From JAADGZ01 sp964596835 (GTDB lineage: Bacteria; Pseudomonadota; Gammaproteobacteria; UBA6429; Thiohalophilaceae), in contig CAZQVV010000016.1 in NCBI GenBank assembly GCA_964596835.1, positions 1 through 34,001 of the forward strand: a DNA stretch of 34,001 bases, read 5' to 3'. The notes under the pieces were generated by a model, which saw nothing but the letters and a program-made list of their open reading frames with translations, was not told the DNA's origin and searched no databases. The position numbers and the translations under genes were made by a program. This document shows, piece after piece, positions 25,514 through 33,574 of the stretch (positions are counted from its first letter, which is position 1; each line of letters starts with the position of its first letter).

Positions 25514-26074
25514 TCATCTATCGGTCTGGCTGAAAATTTCATGAATCGTTTGATTATACCTTCGAACTGCCTGTTCATCATCTAAATCAGGCGCCCATTC
25601 AGGTTCAATAAAATCCTCTTTGCGCAAAAATGGACCGGGTTTGGATTCGTGATATACCACCCATTCAGAGATGGGAAATACAACGTGGTATTCATTAGCT
25701 TCAATTCGGTAAATAAAATTATTATTCACTCCCAATCTGCATTTCTTCGTAATATTACCCTCATCATCAAAGTGTAATGCTCCCAATTCACCTTCTATAA
25801 GATGATAACATTCCGGTTTTGTCGGGTGTTTATGTGGAGGATGGAAATTACCACTGTGCTGTACAAGTATCATATTATGAAAAATACTTTCACTATCTTT
25901 ATGCAAGCAAATTCTAATATCCATTTGTTCCCGTCTTGCTATCTGCTTCAGGCCATCAATAGTCTTGCCATTTATAGCAACAGGCTTTCTTAAACTAAAA
26001 TATGCCGTTGTGACTCCACTTTTATCCAGCCTTACATCCCTCGCTTCATTTATATCAAGCGCATCAACAATCAT
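25514..26074 (-). CDS. wbuC: WbuC-family cupin metalloprotein
   Basis: 186 residues. The cupin metal site is in NFHPPHKHPTKPECYHLIEGEL, with His78, His81, His83, Glu88 and His91 as candidate ligands, followed by LHFDDEGNI. The spacing and the HPPHKHP core match the WbuC family, small metalloproteins encoded in O-antigen loci whose reaction is not established. A sugar isomerase-like role is often suggested. The ATG overlaps the stop of the RmlD-like gene as ATGA with GAGGGG 5 bases upstream, so the two are almost surely translated together and may act on the same sugar. Confidence 0.8.
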   Translation of the reverse strand: MIVDALDINEARDVRLDKSGVTTAYFSLRKPVAINGKTIDGLKQIARREQMDIRICLHKDSESIFHNMILVQHSGNFHPPHKHPTKPECYHLIEGELGALHFDDEGNITKKCRLGVNNNFIYRIEANEYHVVFPISEWVVYHESKPGPFLRKEDFIEPEWAPDLDDEQAVRRYNQTIHEIFSQTDR

Positions 26075-26967
26075 AGTATCCCCTCTTTAAAATATGATCT
26101 CACAATCTTTTCACATGCCATTTTCGGGGTCATCCAAACCATATTGATCGTCTTCATTAGTTTGCTGACATCCATGGAAACATCCACCGGCCATTCTTCC
26201 CCTAAGTCAAAACTGTTAAACTCGCAGGGTATAATATGTATTTCTGATTCTAAATACTTACTACGTTCCTTTAGAAGGAGCTCAAGTAACTCCAGTCTGG
26301 TATAGGCTTCTGCGCCCCCTAAATGATATATGCCTGTATTTTTACTTTTACTGAATTGATATAGCACGTCAACCACATCACCCACATAAATTGGCGAAAA
26401 CCTTTGATCACTCGCACAACGTATCTCTTGATGATGCTCTAGATATTCCATCCAGTTTGTAAAAATTGTTTTATCATTTTCATTCAAGCCAAATACTTTT
26501 GCCAAACGAAAAATGATGTACTCTTTAAACTTGGATTGAATAAACTCTTCTATGAGAAATTTTTGCTTACCATAAAGAACGATGGGGCTTGCCACGTCAT
26601 CTTCATCATAACTCCCTTTCGCGCCATCGAACACAAACTCAGATGATATAAATATTGGCCTTACTTCCCATTCTTTCAGACGCCTGAGTATCCGTATAAT
26701 GCTATCCACATTCAATTGATGGGAATATTCAGGGTTTTGATGACATGAAACGGGCTTTGTGTCGCCCAAAAAAAGGATGGCACTATGTATTTTCTCCGGG
26801 TTATGGATAACTTCGCCCAGGTCCGCAGCAAGTGCATTGAAATGGATTCCACCCTTTAGTTTGCTACTATTATATGTAGCAATGATTTCCTCTCCGGAAT
26901 ATTTGCGAATGAAATGCCTCCCAACAGAGCTGGAAGCCCCTATCGCTAGAACTTTATCCCTCATCAA
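26071..26967 (-). CDS. RmlD-like NDP-4-keto-sugar reductase (SDR)
   Basis: 298 residues. A modified Rossmann motif, GASSSVG (10-16), FISSEFVFDG (106-115) and Tyr132-x3-Lys136 (YGKQK) match dTDP-4-dehydrorhamnose reductase relatives. The glycine motif departs from the usual GxxGxxG, which often marks divergent RmlD homologues. It would reduce a 4-keto sugar nucleotide or set a side-chain stereocentre. No rmlA, rmlB or rmlC is in the window, so a dTDP-rhamnose role is not supported here. It overlaps wbuC by 4 bases. The first two codons are both ATG, so the exact start is uncertain by one residue. Confidence 0.78.
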   Translation of the reverse strand: MMRDKVLAIGASSSVGRHFIRKYSGEEIIATYNSSKLKGGIHFNALAADLGEVIHNPEKIHSAILFLGDTKPVSCHQNPEYSHQLNVDSIIRILRRLKEWEVRPIFISSEFVFDGAKGSYDEDDVASPIVLYGKQKFLIEEFIQSKFKEYIIFRLAKVFGLNENDKTIFTNWMEYLEHHQEIRCASDQRFSPIYVGDVVDVLYQFSKSKNTGIYHLGGAEAYTRLELLELLLKERSKYLESEIHIIPCEFNSFDLGEEWPVDVSMDVSKLMKTINMVWMTPKMACEKIVRSYFKEGIL

Positions 26968-26986
26968 TCAACTTCGAAATTGATGG

Positions 26987-28165
26987 CTACTCTCTCGTAG
27001 CGGAGACATACAGCAACTCCCGCCCAAAGACAGGCTTTAGTTTTTCCATTCGTGATACTTGCTCAACAGTCCCTTTGCCCTTCTGAAACAGCGTCAGGAA
27101 TTCTTCAATGCCCTCAGCCCAGGATGATGACACTTCCGCCAGATTGCGCTGAATTTCTTTTACGACACCCGTTATCTCGTTGTAATAGCTCTGGTCCCTC
27201 TTCTCTTCCATATCGACAATCAACGATAGAAGTCTGAAACATTGCTCTTCCAGGGCGATATTTTTAGCCGGGTCCCGTTGGGGGTAGAGGCTGTTGTAAT
27301 CGTAGAAGTTGTGGCTGTTCGTGTAATACGATTCCATATACCGCTCATTGAAACGCCTGTTTTCGCCATACAGCGACTTATACCATCGCCAATCGGTGTC
27401 GAACCTCGGGTAGCTGTTATAAATACTGAACTCGTCGCCCAGCCCCTCCATGAACATCTCGGGAGTCGGACAAATGGTCATAAAACCTGGATTGATCATG
27501 CAATCCTGAACCCAATCCTCGTATGGTCGCGTCATATCCTGCATCGTTGCCAGATGTGAACCGAATGCCTGCACCAGAATTTCAGTTTTATCTTCCATTG
27601 AGGCACTTTCCCAGGTCAACATATCCGACAGAAGGCGGCGGAAAGCGTTGGCAGCAGCACCGATGGGCGAAGCCAGCGTAATAATCAGGATACCATCCGG
27701 TTTCAGGAATGTACCCAGTTTAGCCATCATTTGTCTTTCATGCTGGGAAACACCCAGCCAACACTCCGAGATCACAACATCGTATTTTCGTTCTGGTGTA
27801 AAATCTTCCAGACGCTGCTTGATGAGATGAGGGAATGTGTGATCAATGGAGAATTCATCATACAATTGTCTAATTCCGGCTTGCCCCGTCGGGTTTGGCT
27901 CAAGCAGGTCATAGGACTTTGGAAAACAACTGGCGACATAAAGGCTGTTATGCCCGGATCCTGGTCCCACCTCAAGAACATCCTTGCTTCTGAAAAACAG
28001 CCTGGGTAGCCCGAGATAACGATAAAGGGAACCACGACGATCGAAATGCCTGGACAGATCGGCAATATCCTGGCGCACAGGCGATATATTGTACTCCATA
28101 TAGAATTGTAAGTGATCCACTTTAGTTTGAATTTGATCTATTTTGCTTGTCGGTAATTTATCCAT
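26987..28165 (-). CDS. Class I SAM-dependent methyltransferase with long C-terminal extension
   Basis: 392 residues. Motif I is VLEVGPGSGHNS (63-74), with DLLEPNPTG as the ribose-binding acid and YDVVISECWLG then LKPDGILIITLASP as later motifs. About 190 C-terminal residues rich in Tyr, Glu and Arg follow (YNSYPRFDTDWRWYKSLYG and beyond), ending in a probable helical segment. It most likely O- or N-methylates a sugar, but the target is not evident. GAGG lies 5 bases before the ATG. A 165-base gap with a hairpin and a gene remnant separates it from the aminotransferase, suggesting that this junction was rebuilt. Confidence 0.85.
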   Translation of the reverse strand: MDKLPTSKIDQIQTKVDHLQFYMEYNISPVRQDIADLSRHFDRRGSLYRYLGLPRLFFRSKDVLEVGPGSGHNSLYVASCFPKSYDLLEPNPTGQAGIRQLYDEFSIDHTFPHLIKQRLEDFTPERKYDVVISECWLGVSQHERQMMAKLGTFLKPDGILIITLASPIGAAANAFRRLLSDMLTWESASMEDKTEILVQAFGSHLATMQDMTRPYEDWVQDCMINPGFMTICPTPEMFMEGLGDEFSIYNSYPRFDTDWRWYKSLYGENRRFNERYMESYYTNSHNFYDYNSLYPQRDPAKNIALEEQCFRLLSLIVDMEEKRDQSYYNEITGVVKEIQRNLAEVSSSWAEGIEEFLTLFQKGKGTVEQVSRMEKLKPVFGRELLYVSATRE

Positions 28166-28171
28166 TGATCC

Positions 28172-28276
28172 TCAATTTTTCATCCAAAGACTGAACTTCA
28201 GTTTAACCCATAACATATAGTTGTAGTTGTTGAGGCTCTCATAACCTAACCTGGATAAACCACAAGATAAGTACCT
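28172..28276 (-). pseudogene. Possible C-terminal gene remnant before the methyltransferase
   Basis: A frame without a start, open for 34 codons and ending at TGA 28172-28174, reads ...SRLGYESLNNYNYMLWVKL and ends LWMKN. Its stop lies just before and overlaps the next gene's ribosome binding site, as expected of the end of a former upstream gene. Its upstream side runs into the hairpin at 28270-28326. It is short and matches nothing I recognise, so chance remains possible. Confidence 0.3.
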
Positions 28277-28326
28277 TTACGAAATAATTTTCTACAAGAT
28301 GCGCAGAAAATTATTTCTAAGGTACT
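28270..28326. repeat. Long imperfect hairpin just after the aminotransferase gene
   Basis: The arms 28270-28293 and 28305-28326 pair over 8 plus 13 bases with one small internal bulge and an 11-base loop. The stem is AT-rich, begins 4 bases after the aminotransferase stop and has no T-run, so it is not a standard terminator. It may be an RNA processing or stabilising stem, or the scar of a small inverted-repeat element. Confidence 0.7.
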
Positions 28327-28330
28327 AAAA

Positions 28331-29479
28331 TCAAACACTGTAAAAAGCACGTATACAGCCAGCCACATATTCAACCTCACTGTCACCCATGCCCTCATGG
28401 TTTGGAATGCTCAAAATCTCTTTGACCATGCGCTCTGCTACAGGTAAACGGCAGTCTGAGAAACGATTGCGATAAGCCGTATGGTAAGGCATAAGAATCG
28501 GATGTTGCACCTTTGTCTCAATCCCTTTCGAGTCCAGATATGTCTTGAGTTCATCTCGCTGCTCTGTACGGATTGTGTATGTGTAATAAACATGGAAAGA
28601 GTCTTCTTCCTCCTCTGGGCATACAACCAAATCTTTCAACACTTCCGAATAGTATCGTGCTATTTCCCGCCTGCGGGATATTTTCTCTTCCAGATATTGC
28701 ATACTCACCAGCAACATCGCCGCCTGAATCGTATCCAGACGCCCGTTGATGCTTGGGAAATGACAATCTTCCTTATTGACCGTACCGGCATATCTCAATG
28801 ACATCAGTTTGTGATAAATCTCTTCACTACTGGTAACGACGGCACCAGCCTCACCATAGGCATTGAATACCTTCATCGGATTCATGCTGAATGAACTGAC
28901 TCTTCCGAATGATCCCGCCATAACTCCGTTAATATGCGCACTGAAGGCCTGTGCGGCATCTTCGACAATGTCTATGTCGTTATCGGATGCAACCTGCGTA
29001 ATCTTCTGCATATCACACATTCTACCGGTAAAGTGCACCGGCAGGATTACCTTAGTCCTTGCCGTGACTGCATCTGCGATCAACTCCGCATTGATATTCA
29101 GATCCTCACCTACATCGACAAACACGGGAGTCGCACCACATAGCTCAATCGCATTCACCGTTGCAATCCATGACATGGGAGTGGTTATCACCTCATCCCC
29201 AGGACCGATATCCAGACTGCGCAAGGCCAGATACAATGCGTCGCTGCCGGAACCCATACCAACCGCATATTTTGTCTGGCAACTGCTGGCAATCTTCTCT
29301 TCAAACTGCCCAACCTCCGGACCGAGAACGATCCGGCCATGCGACAAAACCTGATCCACGGCCCGCAATAGTTGCTCTTTTTTCTCCGGGGATTTCACGG
29401 TAAGATCCAAAAATGGTACTTTTTTCATGCGAGTGCCCTGCATTTGTGTGGTGGCATCATATTCCTTTGCGATTTCCAT
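28331..29479 (-). CDS. DegT/DnrJ/EryC1/StrS-family aminotransferase
   Basis: 382 residues. HGRIVLGPEVGQFE (48-61), GSGSDAL (77-83), IVEDAAQA (171-178) and the PLP lysine Lys203 in NPMKVFNAYGEAG define a sugar aminotransferase; the lysine is present, unlike in the DdhC gene of this locus. It moves an amino group from glutamate to a keto-sugar nucleotide. The sequence looks nearer to FdtB/QdtB-type 3-aminotransferases than to typical LegC, but it is the only such enzyme in the window and could supply the C4 amine for legionaminate. Start 29479 has AGGAGG 4 bases upstream. Upstream lies a truncated radical SAM gene. Confidence 0.85.
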   Translation of the reverse strand: MEIAKEYDATTQMQGTRMKKVPFLDLTVKSPEKKEQLLRAVDQVLSHGRIVLGPEVGQFEEKIASSCQTKYAVGMGSGSDALYLALRSLDIGPGDEVITTPMSWIATVNAIELCGATPVFVDVGEDLNINAELIADAVTARTKVILPVHFTGRMCDMQKITQVASDNDIDIVEDAAQAFSAHINGVMAGSFGRVSSFSMNPMKVFNAYGEAGAVVTSSEEIYHKLMSLRYAGTVNKEDCHFPSINGRLDTIQAAMLLVSMQYLEEKISRRREIARYYSEVLKDLVVCPEEEEDSFHVYYTYTIRTEQRDELKTYLDSKGIETKVQHPILMPYHTAYRNRFSDCRLPVAERMVKEILSIPNHEGMGDSEVEYVAGCIRAFYSV

Positions 29480-29487
29480 AACCCCTC

Positions 29488-29662
29488 CTATTCGAAATGG
29501 ATAAATTCGTAAACACCCGTGTAGCCAAACTGGAGAAACCTCCATGTAGATGGGGTACACCTCCTTGGCCTTCTCCCAGTCGTCGCCCACTTCAAGCAGC
29601 TGGGCAATACGGCCTGGAAGGTAAACCAGTTTCTAACCGTAGTTCTTATAGAAATCACTCAT
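29488..29662 (-). pseudogene. Truncated radical SAM gene remnant fused to another gene tail
   Basis: From ATG 29662 the frame reads MSDFYKNYG, then an in-frame TAG, then KLVYLPGRIAQLLEVGD and VYPIYMEVSP. This matches the N-terminus of radical SAM proteins where PIYxExSPxGACNHRCxFC follows, but here the cysteine motif is missing and the similarity stops near 29528. In the next frame FGYTGVYEFIHFE followed by TAG (29529-29488) looks like a genuine protein end. So an internal deletion apparently joined the head of one gene to the tail of the same or another gene. Confidence 0.65.
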
Positions 29663-29701
29663 AACAATCCCCAGGGTTATGAAAATCCAGACAAGACGCC
29701 G

Positions 29702-31513
29702 TCAGACTACCGCCTGGGCCATGTTGCGAAAACTCGCGCTACGATCAAGCAACTGTTCGTATGTACCTTGCGCCACTACCCGACCACGATCCAGTTCAAT
29801 AATGGTATCGCAGCGGCGCACAGTGGTAAGACGATGGGCAATCAGCAAAACAGTGAGTTCCCGGTTAAAGTTTTCGATGGCATCTACCACGGCTTGCTCG
29901 GTAGCATTATCAAGCGCGCTGGTCGCCTCGTCGAACACTAACACGTTGGCCTGCTTGTAGAGTGCACGGGCAATGCCGATGCGCTGGCGCTGACCGCCGC
30001 TGAGTCGGACACCGCGTTCGCCGATGGACGACTGATACCCCTCCGGCTGGTCTTCGATAAATTCGGCAATCTGCGCCTGACTGGCCGCCAACCGCACCCG
30101 GTCCATATCGATAGCCTCGCGCAGTACACCGAAGGCGATATTCTCGGCTAGAGTAGTATCGGCCAGATAGATACTTTGCGGCACATGGGCAATGGTTTTC
30201 TGCCAGGCCCGCCGGTGTTCCCCTTTGATCGGGAGATCATCCACCAGAATCTGCCCATGTACAGGCTCCAAAAGCCCCATCAGCAAATCCAGCATCGTAC
30301 TCTTGCCGCTACCGGTACTGCCCACAAAACCGACACGGGCACCCTTGGGAATCACAAGATCAAGACCATCCAGCACCCATGGGCCATCTTCACTGTAACG
30401 GAAGCGCACTTTATCAAAACAGATGGACCGCTCGAAGGAAAACGGCACAGGTTCCGACTGATGCACTTCTACTGGCAAGGGTTGTTCGAGCAGTTCAAGC
30501 GCATCGGCCAACGAAGCCTGGCTACCGGTAATGTTGGCCCACCCTCCATAGAGTTGCTGAATGGCAGGTAACATACGTTGAGCACCGAGCGCCAGCGCGC
30601 CCAGCACTGGCATGGCCGAGGCCACTCCCCCATCCTGGCGGCTCAGGCTATAGGCTAATGCAGCAATCAACACCATCCCCAAGGCCTCCATGATGTAGCG
30701 TGGACACGCAGTTATAAACTGATTACTACCTTGTGCCCGCATCGCCGGCAGTTGTGATTCGCGGTAGATACTGCAATAAAGTGCCTGTGTTCCATCCAGC
30801 AGAATATCGCGAATTCCCCCCAACCCTTCCTGTAGAGCCTTGATCATTTGGATCGACTCCCGGGCAATACAATCGCTGTTGCGCTCCAACCGCCAGCGCG
30901 ACAGTTTAACGATTACCCCATAGCTAACACCAAAGCCAATCGCCGCCATTGTCGCCACTTTTGCATTGATGGCAAGCAATGCCAGCATAATAGAGACAAT
31001 AAGCACCACCGAACTCACCAACGCCAACAGGGCCTGCAACACCGATTGGGCGACAGCAACCTTGTTGATGCCGCTCAGCACCGCGCTGCTATTGCGACCC
31101 ACATGCACGCGGTAAGGTTGGTAGAGGGTACGGTGGTATACCTCGATGCTGAGGTCCGCACCACAGGCATTCGAAAATCGAATATTGGCCCACATCAGAA
31201 GTAGCCGAACCCCTCCTGCTGTCAGGGCAGCTGCAGCAAAAGCCACAGTCAAGGGCAATACCAGTTGATCGGCTGAATCAATATCCCATGACTGCACAAA
31301 ACTCGCAATCATGGGGTACTTAAACACTTGTTCGGGTGCAGTAAGGATACCCAGGAAAGGCAGAACTGCCCCCAGACTCACCACCTCTGTGAACGCGCTG
31401 ACCAACATCAAGCCGAGAAGCAATCCAAATTGCCGCTTACGGCGCTGGCTCAGGTGACGCCATAGACGGTACAATTTATCCGGGAGTCCTTTGCTAAGGA
31501 TGGAATTCTTCAA
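29702..31513 (-). CDS. ABC exporter/flippase, fused permease and ATPase (MsbA/PglK-like)
   Basis: 603 residues. The transmembrane domain (about 28-325, with hydrophobic helices near 30-58, 84-108, 155-200 and 275-315) is followed by an ATPase domain. Walker A is GSTGSGKST (398-406), the signature LSGGQ (504-508), Walker B VLVFDE (524-529), and the switch His560. Single-chain exporters of this type next to glycan genes include PglK, which flips undecaprenyl-linked glycans. With no Wzx in the window this protein is the best flippase candidate, though other exported substrates remain possible. The gene is GC-richer than its neighbours. Confidence 0.88.
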   Translation of the reverse strand: MKNSILSKGLPDKLYRLWRHLSQRRKRQFGLLLGLMLVSAFTEVVSLGAVLPFLGILTAPEQVFKYPMIASFVQSWDIDSADQLVLPLTVAFAAAALTAGGVRLLLMWANIRFSNACGADLSIEVYHRTLYQPYRVHVGRNSSAVLSGINKVAVAQSVLQALLALVSSVVLIVSIMLALLAINAKVATMAAIGFGVSYGVIVKLSRWRLERNSDCIARESIQMIKALQEGLGGIRDILLDGTQALYCSIYRESQLPAMRAQGSNQFITACPRYIMEALGMVLIAALAYSLSRQDGGVASAMPVLGALALGAQRMLPAIQQLYGGWANITGSQASLADALELLEQPLPVEVHQSEPVPFSFERSICFDKVRFRYSEDGPWVLDGLDLVIPKGARVGFVGSTGSGKSTMLDLLMGLLEPVHGQILVDDLPIKGEHRRAWQKTIAHVPQSIYLADTTLAENIAFGVLREAIDMDRVRLAASQAQIAEFIEDQPEGYQSSIGERGVRLSGGQRQRIGIARALYKQANVLVFDEATSALDNATEQAVVDAIENFNRELTVLLIAHRLTTVRRCDTIIELDRGRVVAQGTYEQLLDRSASFRNMAQAVV

Positions 31514-31582
31514 TTATTTCCTCTCCACAGATGATGGCCTGGCAAAATCAGCTTGCGGCTCAATTGAGATACTTTCACTAAT

Positions 31583-32695
31583 CTATCCCGCAAGTTCCTG
31601 CCGTGGTTGCATGGCTTCCTTCTCTCGTGCCCTCACAATAAAATCCGCAAAGAAAGCCGCGAGCACCCCTAAAACCAGACCAGCAAGCGCGCCAGTCAAC
31701 GTAACCCATTTAAATACTGGTTTATTGATGGCTCTATCAGGAATCGTAGCCATCTGCATAACCCGCATGGCGGAAACATGCGAAGAATCAAAATGAGTGA
31801 GTTTTATTTTGGCGGACTCAGACTGCATATGAGCAAGCTTAGACTGCAAACCGCGTATTTCGCTGACAAATGGGTCATCATTCTTACGCTCGCGTAACAC
31901 ACTGGCTTCCGCCCGCAGTACCTTTGCTCCCCTGATATAAAGCGGCATCTTTACCAGATCCAAGAGAACGCCCGGCGTTAAAATAACATCCTTTATTCCT
32001 GCGCGCTCTGCTATAAGTGCCATTTCCTCCAACTGGATGATTCGATCCTCACGCTTCCGTTTAGCATCCTTGCGCCTATCGGCAATTTTTATGCGCAAGG
32101 CATTCGATTTACTTTCTATTTCACTCTTGTGAACGTTCCGTTTGGAGATTTCAGCCAGTACCAACGCACGGACTGTCTCCTCGTTTGCCAATGTGACAAA
32201 ACCATTCACCCATTCGGCTGCCAACCTGGCGTTCGCACCTTCGAAGCTGACACTCGCTTGATCCCCTTGCATATGCGCAGAGAGCATCTTGTTAAATCTT
32301 TCCTCGAACACCTGCTCTGCATCTGAATCTCTATCTGGCACAAACTTATCCAACAGCTTGTTTTCGTTGAAATAGCGAAGCCGCACAGACCGCGATTTCA
32401 GATTCTGAACAAAAGCACGAAAGACTTTCGCCCGTGGATATCCCTGAATCCCTTTAATATCACTTCCTGATGGCAGCGACAGGATTGCCCTGGCTTTATA
32501 TACAGGCACAGAGCCATTAAGAAATGCATTGGCAACAATTGCAATGAATGTCACAAACGCAACCCCAATTACTATTGCTTTCCATCGTACCAGCATATTC
32601 CATAAATCTGACAAATCCATCACATTCTCGGAAGAAGTGATAAGAACATGCGGTGTAACTTGATCCGGCCTCTGCACTTTATCTTTATCCCTCAT
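31583..32695 (-). CDS. Wzz-like polysaccharide chain-length determinant protein
   Basis: About 370 residues. One membrane segment near the N-terminus (AIVIGVAFVTFIAIVANAF) and one near the C-terminus (VTLTGALAGLVLGVLAAFF) flank a long periplasmic region with charged helices (IADRRKDAKRKREDRIIQLEE), likely coiled coil. PVYKARAILSLP after the first segment and IPDRAINKP before the second match Wzz proteins, which control polymer length in Wzy-dependent assembly. No tyrosine kinase domain follows. I prefer ATG 32695, with GGTGG about 7 bases upstream, to ATG 32707. It is the first gene after the ops element, a usual place for a Wzz gene. Confidence 0.82.
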   Translation of the reverse strand: MRDKDKVQRPDQVTPHVLITSSENVMDLSDLWNMLVRWKAIVIGVAFVTFIAIVANAFLNGSVPVYKARAILSLPSGSDIKGIQGYPRAKVFRAFVQNLKSRSVRLRYFNENKLLDKFVPDRDSDAEQVFEERFNKMLSAHMQGDQASVSFEGANARLAAEWVNGFVTLANEETVRALVLAEISKRNVHKSEIESKSNALRIKIADRRKDAKRKREDRIIQLEEMALIAERAGIKDVILTPGVLLDLVKMPLYIRGAKVLRAEASVLRERKNDDPFVSEIRGLQSKLAHMQSESAKIKLTHFDSSHVSAMRVMQMATIPDRAINKPVFKWVTLTGALAGLVLGVLAAFFADFIVRAREKEAMQPRQELAG

Positions 32696-32707
32696 ATCGG
32701 CCACCAT

Positions 32708-33207
32708 TTTTTTAATTCAAACCATAGACGTGCTTACGAAGTCCCTGACATGGAGATCGCACGTATTCCGAGAAAATTTTGCTAAGCATGTAGTCTTGTA
32801 TTCGGCCAGTAGCTGTCGTTAACACTTTAGGATTACATGGTATTTAACGACGAGGCTCCATCTGATTGGCAAGATTAGCAAAGTATGTACCTCTTTTGTT
32901 TGCCGACAGTCATAAACTGTGTAATTAATGAGCCACCTTTCTATCGAGTCCCTTCACGATACTATAAAATGTAAAGATATAAGCATTCGAAGGTAAAGAA
33001 CCCACGCTACCGCCCCGGAGATTTACAACCCACATGACATTCTTAATTGACTGGCAACTGGTACCGCCGCAATATTCAGTCGCGTTTTACTGGTTTTGAA
33101 ATATTTCTGGGGCTAACAATCTGTTCTTCTGCAGCAGGATTGACAGAATGCCCAATATCAGATCTTCACCTGTGCGGTCTGTAAGAACAAACTTGTCCAT
33201 ATTATTT
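32708..33207. other. Operon leader region, mostly without genes
   Basis: About 500 bases upstream of the Wzz-like gene. Apart from the JUMPstart/ops element I see only a 37-codon frame on the minus strand (33087-33200) without a Shine-Dalgarno, which I do not call a gene. The operon promoter should lie here or just to the right. A TTGACA on the minus strand (33222 to 33217) is a candidate -35, but no good -10 lies at normal spacing. Confidence 0.4.
33003..33030 (-). promoter_or_regulatory. JUMPstart / ops element (RfaH recruitment site)
   Basis: Read on the minus strand, 33014 to 33003 is GGCGGTAGCGTG, a perfect match to the ops core bound by RfaH on paused RNA polymerase. TGTAAA (33027-33022) stands six bases before the GGGGCGG, as in the longer JUMPstart sequence. 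It lies about 310 bases before the Wzz-like gene and points into the whole minus-strand cluster. RfaH would suppress termination over a very long transcript. Confidence 0.9.
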
Positions 33208-33462
33208 TTAATACCTTGTCAAACTAAATAGTGTTCCGAATTCCTGTCCAGTCAAAACCGTTCGTCCTGAACCCGTCGATAAACTCAGGAGAGCCTTGTC
33301 GAAGAGTGAATCACAATAAAAATCTCCGGGGTAAGCTCTCTCGCTGAACGCTCGACTTTCACGCTTCGCTCGAAAGCGGGGTCTTGATCTGTAAGTTTTA
33401 TCTATGCGCCCCAAGGGGCGAGGAATAAAACCCCAAGAGATTAAAATTTAGTCTTTCAGGCC
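33208..33462. repeat. Dispersed-repeat-like intergenic sequence
   Basis: The stretch includes the reverse-strand form of a widespread intergenic repeat type (TTCGACAAG... CTCAGGA... GGACGAACGG), a CGCTTTCGAGCGAAGCG-like segment and a perfect CGCCCC-AA-GGGGCG hairpin near 33411-33424. A 68-codon minus-strand frame across it looks like translated repeat, not a gene. It probably marks repeat-mediated rearrangement next to the IS. Confidence 0.4.
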
Positions 33463-33495
33463 TGAGTTATCCCCACGAATTTTTTAGATAACTCA
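33463..33495. repeat. Hairpin upstream of the transposase gene
   Basis: TGAGTTATC (33463-33471) and GATAACTCA (33487-33495) are perfect 9-base reverse complements with a 15-base loop. It sits about 80 bases before the transposase start, where IS4/IS10-type elements often carry structure that limits outside transcription. The IS terminal repeat itself could not be identified. Confidence 0.55.
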
Positions 33496-33574
33496 ATGAA
33501 ATTAAAGAAATAGATGTACTTTCATGGCAAGGTTTGATCAAATTGGTTCACGACAAACTAATTTGGAGCTCGCC

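Noticed and set aside
33087..33200. A 37-codon frame in the operon leader as a possible leader peptide
   Set aside because: No ribosome binding site precedes its ATG and it shows no run of a regulatory amino acid; kept only as a remark.
33208..33414. A 68-codon minus-strand frame beside the IS
   Set aside because: Its sequence looks like translated dispersed intergenic repeat, rich in Arg and Ser, with no Shine-Dalgarno.
33411..33424. GC-rich CGCCCC-AA-GGGGCG hairpin as a terminator
   Set aside because: Neither strand has a T-run after the stem, so an intrinsic terminator is not supported.
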